Assembly: GCA_029834535.1 (NCBI GenBank)
Contig: JAQMWT010000088.1
Location: 1 to 64,000 of the forward strand
DNA from: Chrysophaeum taylorii
Taxonomy: Eukaryota; Sar; Pelagophyceae; Pelagomonadales; Pelagomonadaceae
Direction: 5' to 3'
DNA length: 64,000 nucleotides
Part shown: positions 1-10,227 of the stretch, piece by piece
How the letters are laid out: each line of letters starts with the position of its first letter
How positions within the stretch are numbered: position 1 is the first letter of the stretch
Notes under the pieces: model-generated
What the model was told of the DNA's origin: nothing
The model's input: only the letters and a program-made list of their open reading frames with translations
Databases searched by the model: none
Program-made: the position numbers and the translations under genes

Positions 1-900
1 TACGTATTGCTCGTTCAATCGCAGCTCGCTCTTCGGAAGCATCAACATCAGGAAGCCCCAGGTGGCAGAGTTGGCCGGACGAATGACATGCGGCACCGCC
101 GCTTTGATCTGCTTACGGAGACAAATCGAGCCGCAGGCGTCAATCGGTAGGGCGTCATCTTAATCGGTCGTAGTTCGCGTCTTTGAATCGTAGAGACACA
201 GGAGGTGAGTCCACAGGTCTCATAATCGGGTCGAAAAAGGGCCCAAGAATATTGCACACAGTGACGGAGCATCGGATTTCGCCTCGTCATCTGGTGCGGA
301 TTGTCAGAATTCCCACTCCTGAACAACCTGTCGCTTCTTTCCTTTCGTAGGAATTGAACTTTCATGGCTCGTTATCCTTGACATGGCAGGAGTTTGCGGC
401 AGCGGTGCACCCTCAGCATCGCGCGGCGCATCTTTCCATGGCACATCAAACTTTTCTTATTTTAGTCTCACTTCCGGGTGGCTTTGTTGATCCTCTCGCC
501 TTTGACACGAACACTCGGCTCGCTCTTAATCTTCGGTTCCCGATCTCGCTCAGGATCTGGCGGAACGTCCAAATTTGGTTGTGGGGGGCAGCAGAAGCAT
601 GAGACGTCCCGGGTCATCTGTTGCAGGCGGGATCAACGGTACCTCTGGAGGTTTCCATTTGGTGCGATCTTGGAGATCATCAGTCGTACCCATCTTACAC
701 ACGGCGTGCGTGTGCAGCGGAACTTGTACGTGACGAAGGGTGGTTTCATCAATTTGCAAATAATAATCAAACGGTCGGTCTGCAGGACTCAACGCTGACG
801 GCAACTTCGCCGCTCAGGTGAAAATCCTTGGTCACAGAGTTGTGCAGATCAGAGTACTAATAAGGTCATCGTGTCTGGTGGCACGACGGACGAAGGTGTT

Positions 901-2215
901 TCAACGAGGTCCTGGAGAAGCCGGCCCAATCAAATCAAGGGGCATCGTCAGCAACTCCGAAGTCATTTCAGATTCAGAGATCTGTAATCGGAACGGTGCG
1001 GTCCTACGCGAAGCGGGACACGCGTAACGGTATAAGCTGCGTCTGTCGCGGCTCGTGATGATCCTAAATTGTTCATCTGAAGTAAATGTCGTTCGTCGGC
1101 GTAGCCAAGCGCAGCGGCGAACTCTTGTTGCATATTCTTGCAAGTCATTGGAACTGCGCGCAAATGGAGCGGATGGCTGGAAACCAACAATCGCACGCGA
1201 CAGCTCATCAAACTGGGCGTTATGTCGTAAAAATTGACGACGTACACGCAAGGGTGCAAACGTGCAACGTAAGAAATAATCGAGGCCTCCTGCTCTATCA
1301 ACCACATGAAGAAACCAGCCATCTTGCATAATTTCATCGTCCAGTGGGTAGCGGTGACTCCCTTGCCAACATCTCTGGAAGTCAAATTGCACAGAGCGGA
1401 GTGTACGCAGGGTGGCGACGCGACATCGACGACGACCATTCCGCGTAGGGTAAATAAGATTCGATCAACCGTAAGGTTGTAACATAGCGACCACAGTGTG
1501 CTGCACCACAGGAATGTTCGGAAAATTCTTGGTGGATTGGTTGGCGGTGTCCGACGCATCGAGTGCTAGCACGACTCGAACGACGTCCCACATTTCCCGT
1601 TGGCTCTTTGGAGACCTAAAGTACTGCCTCCGCTCCACTGAACAGCATCACCTTTGCGATAAGGTTGGAAGCCATTGAACCTCGTATCGGCGGCGGATCT
1701 CCGCTTCGGTGATCTCGCGGCACTTTCTATCTTCTTCCGACCTTCGAGCGAAATCGTCGCTGCCTTCGGGTCGTTTGAGGGTGGACTTGTCGCCATAGCG
1801 GTCGTAGCGTCCTTCTGCGCCGTGCTCAGCAACATCGGCGGGCGTATAATGCGTCAAAATGACTAGCGACAAACGGTGAAAGAAAGGTTCCCCTTCGTAT
1901 CCTTCTTCACATTCTTTCGTAAGTTCGTTGATCGTAGAGACGTTCAACTCATCTTCGTACCGAACGATATCGCCAATCGCGGGACTGCCTAGTGACGACC
2001 GTCGGCACTTCTTCCGCGGCAGTAACCGCAACCCGAGCAGCGGACCGGTCGTGCTCTTCGCAAGAAGAACACATTCCTTCGACAACTCCCAACTGCTCGT
2101 TCTCAGCAAACGTAGCGACGAAAACCTGTCCCATTTCCATAGGTTTCGACAAAATAACCGGTAGATTGTAAGTTCGACCGGGCTCGATTTGAAGCGCGCG
2201 CGCAGCGTAAGCCAC
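901..2215 (-). pseudogene. Broken coding-like frames, possible retroelement pol remnant
   Basis: Several short minus-strand frames overlap here and none is intact. The frame around 2215-1950 has a coding look and follows the possible protease remnant at 2917-2433, as a linker would in a gag-pol element. The frame near 1400-1280 has His and Cys residues spaced a little like an integrase zinc finger, but the match is weak. No reverse transcriptase motif was found. Any pol gene would continue left of the window. The function is a guess. Confidence 0.2.
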
Positions 2216-2432
2216 TACCTCGCGCGTCTTCTCCCGGAGCTGGGAGAAGTTGGTCGTAGCGTCCCCGCGTAGCCAAGGCTACCGTACGTTCCGGCGGCGG
2301 GCTTCGGAGATCTTTAATCGTGCTCAAACGAGCGTAAACTCGAGTCTTGACCAGGTCGAGACTCTTGAAAAATCGTTGTTGATGATTGTAAATCGGCGGT
2401 TATCGGATCTCGATCGTAAATAGATCGAAAGG

Positions 2433-2917
2433 TCACGATTGGTGCATCGTTCGTCCATCCTTGAACTTAATCTTCTTGCGCCCGTAGACGACTTGGGTTC
2501 GATAAAAACAGAATGGATCGTGGGGGTAGTCCACGACGGCTCCTAAAACTCGTATATCGCGCCCTCCCAACAGGAACAGATAGTTCGTATCGGCCACAAT
2601 AGCGACAATGGGGGCAGCGATGTTGTCGGCGAGGCGACCCGAATCGCGATCCAACGAAGGTCGTCGTATTCAACCCGATCCGTACAGCGTTAATCGGAAG
2701 TTCGCCTTCATCGAAAATCAACTGATCTTTGGCCAACTTTCTGACCATTTCTCGGCAAATATAAAAACATCTGCCATTCCATCGACACCGATGGTCGTCG
2801 AGAATTTCGGTCCGTCACGATTTGTATGATGGACAGGCCATAAACGTAAAAGTACCCGTATCTAAACAACAGGGTAACCAAATCATCTTCGATCGTCTTG
2901 CCATCTCGCGGCGTCAA
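2433..2917 (-). pseudogene. Possible retropepsin (aspartic protease) remnant
   Basis: Two minus-strand frames joined by a frame slip read like a retroelement protease. The upstream part (about 2800-2690) resembles the region just after the catalytic Asp-Thr-Gly, with the sequence ADVF in place of an intact active site. The downstream part (about 2600-2500) contains FLLGGRDIRVLGAVVDY, similar to the conserved C-terminal LLGRD segment of retropepsins. It lies downstream, on the same strand, of acidic and coiled-coil gag-like frames, which fits a gag-protease order. The missing active site and the broken frame mean it cannot be functional. A profile search would be decisive. Confidence 0.3.
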
Positions 2918-3137
2918 CGAAGTGTGAGCATCGGGCTCTGACTCGCTCGTCTCCGGGGTTGGGCATCGATACCGCGGCAGGCTTTCGTATCATTCGTTGT
3001 TGGCGTCATCGACATAACGCTCGCGGCAGCCTCTTTATCTGGCGGCTTCCGCTCTTCCTCAAGACAATCTCGGAGGGAATCAACGCTGGTAGGGATCCTG
3101 GTCTTCGTAGTTCTTGGAAGCAAAGGACCCCCCATAA

Positions 3138-3803
3138 TCATTCATTTCGTCTTTCCAGAATGCATCGAAATTCATTCGTCATCGGTTGATCATCACCATC
3201 ATCGGCGATCGGTTCCGTGTCGGCTGCAGCTTCGAGTACGCAGCTGAGCGGTTCTGGTGGCTTCTTTAGCAAGAAGTTCCGAGTTCTCGTCCACCAATCC
3301 TGCAGGTTCCACGTCGGCTCGTCTTCGTCCCCGTCCCAATTCAGAACGCTGCTAATCTTCTTCTTAAATATATCCTTTTTTTCCGGCGGCGTGTCCATGG
3401 CTCGATCCGTAGTGACCGAAACCGACCGGGGTCCGCAGGAAAAGATGGCGTCGTCCCCGACGTCAACTCTATCGTAAATCGTCGTCTCTGCACACTCGCG
3501 CTGGTCATCGTCCGTTCGTCGAATGATCACACGGCGCATCACTGCAGAAACCATGTCTGGCTCACAGCCAGTTTGGTCGAAAGGTCGTCTCTGGAGGGTC
3601 CAAAGATAAGCCGATGGCGTCGAGGGCTTCCTCGTCAAAAACAAACGGTGCGTCGTCCGTGGACGACTCGTCAAATAGCGTAATCGCGGACACTGGTTCA
3701 CAAGGTGTAGCTTCTTCTTCTTCGAGTCTGAATCGCCTTCCCAGTATCGTGGAGCTTCGAGGTCATCGCTCGAATCTTCGAGTTCATCGCTCAACATCTT
3801 CAT
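3138..3803 (-). CDS. Hypothetical acidic protein, part of a broken gag-like region
   Basis: This is an open frame of 221 codons beginning with an ATG and rich in Asp, Glu and Arg. It has no recognised domain. An internal segment VDVGDDAIF closely resembles VGDDAFFF in the next frame upstream (around 4740), and the underlying DNA shares an exact 18-bp stretch (3448-3465 and 4751-4768), so the two frames contain a diverged direct repeat. It sits in a run of minus-strand frames from about 5.7 to 2.4 kb. It could be gag of an old retroelement or an unrelated decayed gene. Confidence 0.3.
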   Translation of the reverse strand: MKMLSDELEDSSDDLEAPRYWEGDSDSKKKKLHLVNQCPRLRYLTSRPRTTHRLFLTRKPSTPSAYLWTLQRRPFDQTGCEPDMVSAVMRRVIIRRTDDDQRECAETTIYDRVDVGDDAIFSCGPRSVSVTTDRAMDTPPEKKDIFKKKISSVLNWDGDEDEPTWNLQDWWTRTRNFLLKKPPEPLSCVLEAAADTEPIADDGDDQPMTNEFRCILERRNE

Positions 3804-4173
3804 AAATCTGTGCTAAAGACCGACGATTGGTCAGCGTCGTTGGTGGCTCGTCCATCGGCGGGCGAGCAAGATCTTCGAATGCGGCCGCGGCAAGGGCGTC
3901 GGCTGCGTCGTCGGGGCGGGTGTCCGTGTTCGGGTACACCATCACTCCTAATGGTAACTGTTGACCGCAAGGGGTCGTAAACGCGAGCGTTGCGCTCGAA
4001 AAACCCAAATTATATTGGTGTCGGCCTCCGTCGTATTCGTGATCGCGCGATCGGCGTCGTCTGTGCCGGCGCGAACTTCGACTGGGGCTCTTGTTATCTT
4101 TGTCTCTCTCTGGCGTCAGTTCGGCAGGTCCTAGTACCTCTGGATCGTCCCTGTAGGCGACTGGCGCTCCCAA
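3784..4173 (-). CDS. Hypothetical basic/RS-rich frame
   Basis: A 129-codon minus-strand frame overlaps the start of the frame at 3138-3803 in another phase. Its first third is an Arg/Ser/Asp-rich low-complexity stretch (around 4120-4040), followed by a more ordinary segment. No domain is recognised. Its place between two acidic frames on the same strand suggests that all are pieces of one gene broken by small indels. The initiating codon is not certain. Confidence 0.25.
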   Translation of the reverse strand: MGAPVAYRDDPEVLGPAELTPERDKDNKSPSRSSRRHRRRRSRDHEYDGGRHQYNLGFSSATLAFTTPCGQQLPLGVMVYPNTDTRPDDAADALAAAAFEDLARPPMDEPPTTLTNRRSLAQIYEDVER

Positions 4174-4649
4174 GCCTATCCGAACTGCGTGTTTTCTCGT
4201 CTATTGGAACATCGACACAGCGTCGTCTTCTTGACAAAACTCCGACCAAACGTAAATTAACTCTCCGTTGGCGAATAAATCATGCCTCGGGGTCGGATTA
4301 CGCTTTCCCGCTCTGGCGGTTTCTTCCTCGGAAACAGACCTCGTATCCATATCGTCGGTACGCTCATCTTCCTCTTATCCATGCTGATCGTCCCATCCAA
4401 ATTCGATTCCGGGCGGCAGCTATACTCATCCCTCATGGTATGTTCGGGATCTTTCTTTATCGACCATCATCATATGCAGGCTGAAAATTTGCGAACTCTT
4501 CGTTCGTGGTAATACGCCAGGGCTTTCACTGAGCTCAAAAGGCAGCTCATGCGTTATAAGATTCTTTCTGGCTTCGTATGAACTTTCTCGGCCGTTTCAC
4601 TCGGCCTATCATCCACTCCATCGCTGGGAATATCGGCAATCGCCCGTCA

Positions 4650-5681
4650 CTAAAGTTGTGGCACACGAAATGTCTGCCCATCATCAAAGGGAATAAAACA
4701 TCTGCAAAAACGTCGGCAGTCGGTTCGTCGAGCCCTGCAAAAGAAGAAGGCGTCGTCCCCGACGTCATACGTTTTCAAGAAATGGCCAGCAAGGGGCACG
4801 TGACGTTCGATGGGCGTGTAAACAGGTGCGCGCTTATCATTCGAGATAATCCTCTGCGACGCATCGTCGATCGACCGTGGAGACGAAGTGTCATCCACTT
4901 GAATGTCCGGAGGTAGACTCATAGCATCGAGCGTAGCAGCGGCGGGTCCATTCCGTTGGGCGTCATCGGCTGCACGGGGCTCGTAAATCGGATTCACACA
5001 TAACTCCGGCGCGTCGTCAAAACCGAGGGTTGTGTCAGCTGACGACAAATCATATCGTGCCACCAACGGTGACACCGGGTCAGAAGCGGTTGTCGGCTTC
5101 GGCCCGTAGTTACACGACGTTTCGGTCAGATTCTCCGATTCTGTGGGTATTTTGGTTTAGGTGAGCTCCTTCAACTTGGATTGCTCTTGCTCGTAGTTTA
5201 ACGACGTTTCGGTCGTTAACGACTCGTCGTCGTCGTCGCGCGGCTTCCTAACTTTCGCTCGCGTTCGCGTGGGCGGCGGTACCTCCGAGGGTCGGAATTC
5301 TCCCTCAAGACTGGTCGCTCGCCTCGAGCGACTCGGCGTACGCAACTCATCCCTCTCGCGGGTCAACCATCGTACTTGCTCGTGTATGTTATCTAATCGA
5401 GCGTGTTCGTGCCGCATTTGCTCTTGCATTGGATTATTTTTCTCGGCGTATCTCGCGTAAATGGGCTTTGTAAATCTTCGCAACGTTCGGTGGTTCATCA
5501 TCGCGCACGTTCTGGATGGGCTGCCGGTTGTCTCGCCGGCGGCCCTCGGCAGTTCGCCGTTGTAGTTCAGTTTCTTCCTCATCATCATAATCAGTATCAT
5601 CATCATCGTTCCCTCGCTCGTCTCATCCTGACGGCGGTTCGTCATATCGCGTAGCTCGACGGCAGCATCATCGTCTTCCAT
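4650..5681 (-). pseudogene. Broken acidic/coiled-coil gag-like gene
   Basis: One minus-strand phase stays open from 5681 to 4650 apart from a single in-frame TAA at 5157-5159. The upstream half (174 codons) begins MEDDDAAVELRDM and contains a heptad-like segment around 5370-5320 (RLDNIHEQVRWLTRERDELR) typical of a short coiled coil. The downstream half is acidic and holds one copy of the VGDDA repeat. A coiled coil followed by a disordered, charged tail upstream of a protease-like remnant would suit a gag protein. This is an inference; no capsid or zinc-knuckle motif was found. Confidence 0.3.
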
Positions 5682-5730
5682 CGGCTCTGGCTCGTTCTAG
5701 TCGGCCGAGATCAGAGCGGGTCCAAAATGG

Positions 5731-6482
5731 TTGAGTCATCGTCGTTCTCGTGCTTGCGTGCGTCTTCCACCGACAAAACTATCAGTCCGGTGGGCGGCAG
5801 AATTCGTCTCTGCCCGGCAATCAATGCCTTATCGCACCGATCGCGCGTCGTCACTTCCGACGACTAACGTCGGCCGGGGGACTTTCCCACGGCAGTGGTC
5901 CTCTGGAATTCCTTGTCGGCGCGCTTGATCAGGGCGCGCACGCGTCGGACCGTGTAGAGAATGCAAGATGCAGTTCGCTGCGACCGATATAGTGCTCAAT
6001 CTCGTATTCCTCCACCACCTGTGGCGTAAGGAGAATTTAGGGGCTACCTGGCGTGCCTTCGATCCTGGCGCCGCTCGCGTCCGTGCCCTGGTGGAGTCAC
6101 GGACGAGGATGGCCGTTCTCCCGCCACACAACCACAAACAAGCGTGCCTGGTCCTCACAACGAGGATCGGCTGTTGCTATGATTAAGAACACGGAATCAC
6201 AGAAATGGGGAAGATGATATCATATGAAAACTGACATCATCAGAACGGATAGGGTGCCTGTGATAAGGGCCCTAGGAGGGGCCAGGGAGGCGGGAGTTAC
6301 CGCCACAAGTGGCGTTGGCGTGTGGAGATTGTGAGGATGATGATATGGAAGGGCGGTGATGGGTAATACGGTTGTTGTTGTCACCCTCATCGAGCAGCCA
6401 AATACTTAAGGCCTCCGCTCTCTCTTCTTAACTACTAGTACTAATCGACAGATGTTTGTCTGTCTGTTTGTTTGTCTGTCTG
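5731..6482. other. Unassigned sequence left of the first Helitron-like copy
   Basis: Minus-strand pieces between 6160 and 5830 look coding-like in alternating frames (for example EEYEIEHYIGRSELHLA, then VRALIKRADKEFQRTTAVGK) but are broken by slips and match no family I recognise. From about 6187 to 6430 no coding or repeat structure is seen. At 6431-6482 there is a partial extra copy of the Helitron-like 5' end (ACTAATCGACAGATG plus TGTC/TGTT repeats), in tandem with the full start at 6483. Confidence 0.4.
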
Positions 6483-7586
6483 TCCTAACTACTAATCGAC
6501 AGATGTTTGTCTGTCTGTTTGTTTGTCTGTCTGTTTGTCCCTCGATTTAGGGTAAGGATCAGGTAGGCGCGAGAGTAAGGATCAGGTAGCCGCGAGAGCC
6601 AGACAGTGATCCTCCAAGCCGTCTACGGCGACCTCGCAGACTATTTCCACGACCCGCGGCGGCTCTTTCAGCGCGCCATTCTCACGCCCCGTTGAAACGA
6701 TGTTGTCGATGCTGACAACGCGCGCATGACTGCGGCCTTTTTTTCCCGGAGACGAGGCGTCGGAGTTGTTTTTGGGGAGACTAGGTTGGGTCGGAAGACG
6801 ACGCCTCGCTCTTTACAGTAGAGTTTTCAACTCCCTGACAACCAACGGCATGCTGACTTTGATCGCGAGCTTAAAGTCTTCGCGACCTCGACCCGTCGCA
6901 CGGCCACTGCAACGGTACCAGATACATGATCGATCGTGTCGTTGTCACCGAGGCTCCTCCAACCTGTATCGCTTAAGGCCCACCTACGCCAAACGATCAA
7001 CAAGAGCCAGGGCCAGACGCCCCGCGAGGTCGGCGTCCTCTTTCCGAAGCCCGTCTTCTGCCACGTCCAGCTCTACGTGGCTCTCTGTCGATCGGCAACC
7101 CCGAGAATATCCTCTTCTGAGTCAACGACTCCACCCTACCCCACACGTGCTGCGCAATACCGATAAGCCCCCTCCCGGCGTCTACACGCGCACTGTAGGT
7201 GAACTTACTGGGACCAGGTGAACTTACTGGGGTTTGAGATTGGGACTAGGTGAACTTAGTGACCAGGTGAACTTACTGGGACCAAGTGAACTTACTGGGG
7301 TTTTTAGAGTGAACGCAAAGGCTAGCGGCGTGTACGGATCAAAGCAGCTTAGATTGGCGGAGGTGAGAGCGACGAGCTCGAAGGAGAGTGGGGTGAGTGG
7401 ATGTGAGCACGAGTGGCTTACGCCGAACTTACTGGGGTTAGAGATTGGGACTAGGTGAACTTACTGGGACCAGGTGAACTTACTGGGGTTAGAGATTGGG
7501 ACCAGGTGAACTTACTGGCGAACTTACTGGCCTGCACTTGAACTTACTGGGGTTAGAGATATGTGAACTTACTGGCCTGCACTTGT
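6483..7586 (+). mobile_element. Helitron-like element copy 1 with decayed Pif1 helicase C-terminus
   Basis: The element starts TCCTAACTACTAATCGACAG, followed by TGTC/TGTT repeats, and ends in GGCCTGCACTTGT; five other copies in the window share all or most of this outline. Its middle (about 6606-7165) encodes, across several frame slips, the C-terminal part of a Pif1/Helitron helicase. Visible blocks are a segment with RAILTPRRNDVVDADN, NSLTTNGM, CNGTRYMIDRVVV and TINKSQGQT followed by VFCHVQLYVAL. The last third is noncoding and contains many copies of the ~19-bp unit GTGAACTTACTGGGACCAG. Rep nuclease and helicase N-terminus are absent, so the copy cannot be autonomous. Confidence 0.7.
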
Positions 7587-7632
7587 CTGTCTTTAAATGT
7601 CGACTGCTAAGAGGAGGGGGTGTGTATGGGTA
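7587..7632 (-). mobile_element. LINE-like 3' end fragment between Helitron-like copies
   Basis: Read on the minus strand this short block ends CTCTTAGCAGTCGACATTTA, the same 3' end as the longer LINE-like insertion at 15165-15704 and the fragment at 22932-23000. Only about 45 bp are kept. It lies exactly between the 3' end of Helitron-like copy 1 and the shortened 5' end of copy 2. A shared 3' end with different 5' cut points is what target-primed reverse transcription leaves. Confidence 0.45.
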
Positions 7633-7633
7633 G

Positions 7634-8654
7634 TCTGTCCCTCGATTTAGGGTAAGGATCAGGTAGGCCCGCGAGGCCAGGCATTGATCCTCCAAGGCGT
7701 CTACGGCGACCTCGCAGACTGTTTCCACGACCCGCGGCGGCTCTTTCAGCGCGGCATTCTCACGCCCCGTCGAAACGATGTTGTCGACGCTGACAACGCG
7801 CGCATGACCGCGGCCTTTTTTTCCCGGAGACGAGGCGTCGGAGTTCTTTTCGGCCGACTAGGTTGGGTCGGAAGACGACGCCTCGCTCTCAAGAGTCGAG
7901 TTTTGAACTCCCTGACAACCAACGGCATGCTGACTTTGATCGCGAGCTTAAAGTCTTCGCAACCTCGACCCGTCGCACGGCCACTGCAACGGTACCAGAT
8001 ACATGATCGATCGTGTCGTTGTCACCGAGGCTCCTCCAACCTGTATCCCTTGAGGCCCGCCGACGCCAAACGATCACCAAGAGCCAGGGCCTGACGCCCC
8101 GCGAGGTCGGCGTCCTCTTGGCGAAGCCCGTCTTCTGCCACGTCCAGCTCTACGTGGCTCTCTGTCGATCGGCAACCCCGAGGATATCCTCTTCTGGGTC
8201 GACGACTCCACCCTACCCCACACGTGCTGCGCAATACCGATAAGCCCCCTCCCGGCGTCTACACGCGCACTATAGGTTAACTTACTGGGACCAGGTGAAC
8301 TTACTGGGACCAGGTGAACTTACTGGGGTTAGAGATTGGGACTAGGTGAACTTAGTGACCAGGTGAACTTACTGAGACCAAGTGCGAACTTACTGGGGCT
8401 TTTAGAGTAAACTAAAAGGTTAGCGGCGTGTGCGGATCAAAGCCGCTTAGATTGGCGGGGGTGAGAGCGACGAGCTCAAAGGAGAGTGGGTGTGAGTTTG
8501 CGTCGAACTTACTGGGGTTAGACTCTAACTTAGAGAGTGGGTTTACGCCGAATTTGCTGGGGTTAGAGATTGGGACTAGGTGAACTTAACAGAAACAGGT
8601 GAACTTGCTGGGGTTAGAGATTGGGACAAGGTGAACTTACTGGCCTGCACTTGT
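7634..8654 (+). mobile_element. Helitron-like element copy 2 (5' end missing)
   Basis: This copy begins within the 5' region at GTCCCTCGATTTAGGG, without the TCCTAACTAC terminus, and runs to the family 3' end GGCCTGCACTTGT at 8642-8654. The Pif1-type blocks are present in the same order and with the same frame slips as in copy 1 (about 7684-8245). The 3' third again consists of GTGAACTTACTGG repeats. Head-to-tail placement with copy 1 suggests tandem insertion or amplification, as reported for some Helitrons. Confidence 0.65.
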
Positions 8655-8965
8655 TACCACTAATCCCCAATGCCTCTCGACAATAATAATTGTCCAAGAA
8701 ACCTACATTTGGGATTGTACAGCATTGTAGGCTGAACGTCAATTTAGCCAAACGCGGCATATATTGTTAGATTTAGGCGGAGGTTTTGGGGGAGTGTTAG
8801 GGGGTACTGTGAATGACGTCATCCATCTTCGGACCCTATCGACAAGCATCCTTTAGGAGAGTTCGAACAACCACCACCGCGATGTTCTGTCCTTCGCCGC
8901 GACCATCGAAGAACATCAGGGCTCTATCGAAGAAGAACAGCAGAACCGGAAAAACGGCTCTCTCT
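8655..8965. other. Spacer downstream of the EF-hand gene
   Basis: This covers the stretch between the Helitron-like 3' end and the stop codon of the minus-strand EF-hand gene. It probably holds that gene's 3' untranslated region. No conserved frame, repeat or RNA structure was recognised. Confidence 0.4.
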
Positions 8966-9861
8966 CTAGCAAGCGGCGAGGAAAGCCCGGATAGAGACGC
9001 GGTGCGAGGCGGCCCACCGGACGACGAAGTCCTTGAGCTCGGCTTCTTGGATGGTACCGTCTCCGTCTCCGTCGATCTGCACCCTAAACTTGTCGCGGCC
9101 CGCCTTGTCCAACTCGTCCTCCTCGATCCCGAAGTGGCGGGCGAATGCGGCAACGAAAGCATCGTTCCACTCGATCGAGGTGCGCTTCTTCAACCCGAGT
9201 TCCTTTTTGAGTCCCTCGTAAACGGAGGCGGCGTCGCCAACGAGGAACGTACTGAACTCGCCGAGGACAGTCACGTAGTTGGTCTTCTGGTGCGGCGGAT
9301 CGAAGGAAAAGTAGACGAAGCCTCCGCTCTTGCGGTTGTTGAACAGGCACGAAATCTCAAACATTTCTGGGGCCGTCTCCTTGAAGTAGTCGTACTCGCC
9401 GTCCCCGCTAAAGGTGTGCGACAGAAGCTTGGAAAAGTCTGAGACGCCGCCGGTGGGGGTGACACCGTGGGTCTCGAGTCTTTGGAGCCTGCCGTGGCTC
9501 TCGTCCGCGGCAAAATCCGAGCCGATCAAGATGGCGGCGCCAGCGCGATTGTTGCTCGCTCCGCCGGCGAAGCGCCCGCTCGACAACATGCATACGTAGT
9601 CGCGGTCCTTGATTCGCGCCGTCATGGCCACGCACGCTTGCGACGCGTACGACGACACGGTGCCGAGCGAGAGCGAGGCGTATACGTAGGGTCCCGACGT
9701 CAGCTCGACGTTATAAAAACGCGTTCACCCGCTTCGACGCCGGTTCGGCACTTATGCTCCATCTCCTCGCTCACTTTGCGAAACCGACCGCATCCCGCGG
9801 TCGCTGCCTTGTGCTGGAGCACAAGGCCGTCGACGTTGTTCGTGATCACCACCTTATACAT
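8966..9861 (-). pseudogene. EF-hand protein gene with one frame slip
   Basis: The minus strand has an ATG at 9861 followed by about 48 codons, then continues in the next phase for about 245 codons to a TAG at 8966-8968. Changing phase once, at a run of five T residues (minus strand, 9715-9719), gives an uninterrupted protein of roughly 295 residues. Near its C-terminus is a canonical 12-residue EF-hand loop, DGDGDGTIQEAE (9038-9073), with acidic residues at positions 1, 3, 5 and 12; it is a predicted calcium-binding site. A second EF-hand is not evident. The rest of the protein matches no family I can name. The slip is either a real mutation or a homopolymer sequencing error. The apparent plus-strand frame over the same DNA is a shadow. 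Confidence 0.6.
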
Positions 9862-9915
9862 AACTAAACTTAGTATATAATTTTTTTTTGGGGGTCGTCG
9901 TCGTCGTCACAATGA
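9862..9915. other. Spacer between the EF-hand gene start and the copia element
   Basis: The short A/T-rich interval contains a TATATAAT-like stretch about 10-20 bp from the ATG of the EF-hand gene, too close for an ordinary TATA box, and a T homopolymer. The copia element has inserted within about 55 bp of the start codon, so it probably separates the gene from any more distant promoter sequence. Confidence 0.35.
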
Positions 9916-9920
9916 CTTAG

Positions 9921-10117
9921 TGTGAGGACACAGGGGTATATATAGCCCCGGGCACTCGCATACACCAGGACCGGCATACCTACCCTCACCTTTTGGTTAT
10001 GGGCCCTTAAAGCGCTCGAGGTGGGAGGAAGCTATGACACTTACCCCTGCACCACGTATCTAGTATCCCTACGTCATTCCCTTATCGCTAGTCTAACGCC
10101 CCATTCCAGTTGTAACA
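9921..10117 (+). repeat. 5' LTR of copia copy 1, with an internal 101-bp insertion
   Basis: The LTR begins TGTGAGGA after the target duplication and ends TTGTAACA. Compared with the 96-bp 3' LTR it carries 101 extra bases after position 8 (9929-10029), bounded by a repeated GAGGA. The extra piece contains TATATATAG at 9937-9945, so it may supply a TATA-like promoter. Outside the insertion the two LTRs differ by one base. Confidence 0.75.
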
Positions 10118-10130
10118 TGGTAGCAGGTGC
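10118..10130 (+). promoter_or_regulatory. Primer-binding site of copia copy 1
   Basis: The sequence TGGTAGCAGGTGC follows the LTR end directly. It starts with the TGG expected to pair with a tRNA 3' CCA. The first nine bases fit an initiator methionine tRNA acceptor end of the animal type; the algal tRNA was not available for checking. The related copies carry TGGTACCAGGTG at the same place. Confidence 0.6.
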
Positions 10131-10227
10131 AGCGTTCGTTCGTTCCGATCGAACCTGTGCTTGACTTCGTGGCGACTCCTCCTCGGCTTCAGTTCATTGC
10201 TACGTGTTCGGTTCGTTATCGTCTAAC

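Noticed and set aside
6540-6560. CGATTTAGGGTAAGG as a telomere-type repeat
   Set aside because: TTTAGGG occurs once per Helitron-like copy and never in tandem, so it is part of the element, not a telomere remnant.
6606-7165. Overlapping 76-151 codon frames inside each Helitron-like copy as separate genes
   Set aside because: They are pieces of one decayed Pif1-type helicase in different phases; the conserved motifs alternate between frames.
7200-7585. GTGAACTTACTGG repeats as a CRISPR-like array
   Set aside because: Spacing is irregular, the units are short, the genome is eukaryotic, and the block recurs at the same place in every Helitron-like copy.
8813-9442. 209-codon plus-strand frame opposite the EF-hand gene
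   Set aside because: The minus strand carries the EF-hand loop and reads on to an ATG across one slip; the plus-strand translation has no recognisable feature.
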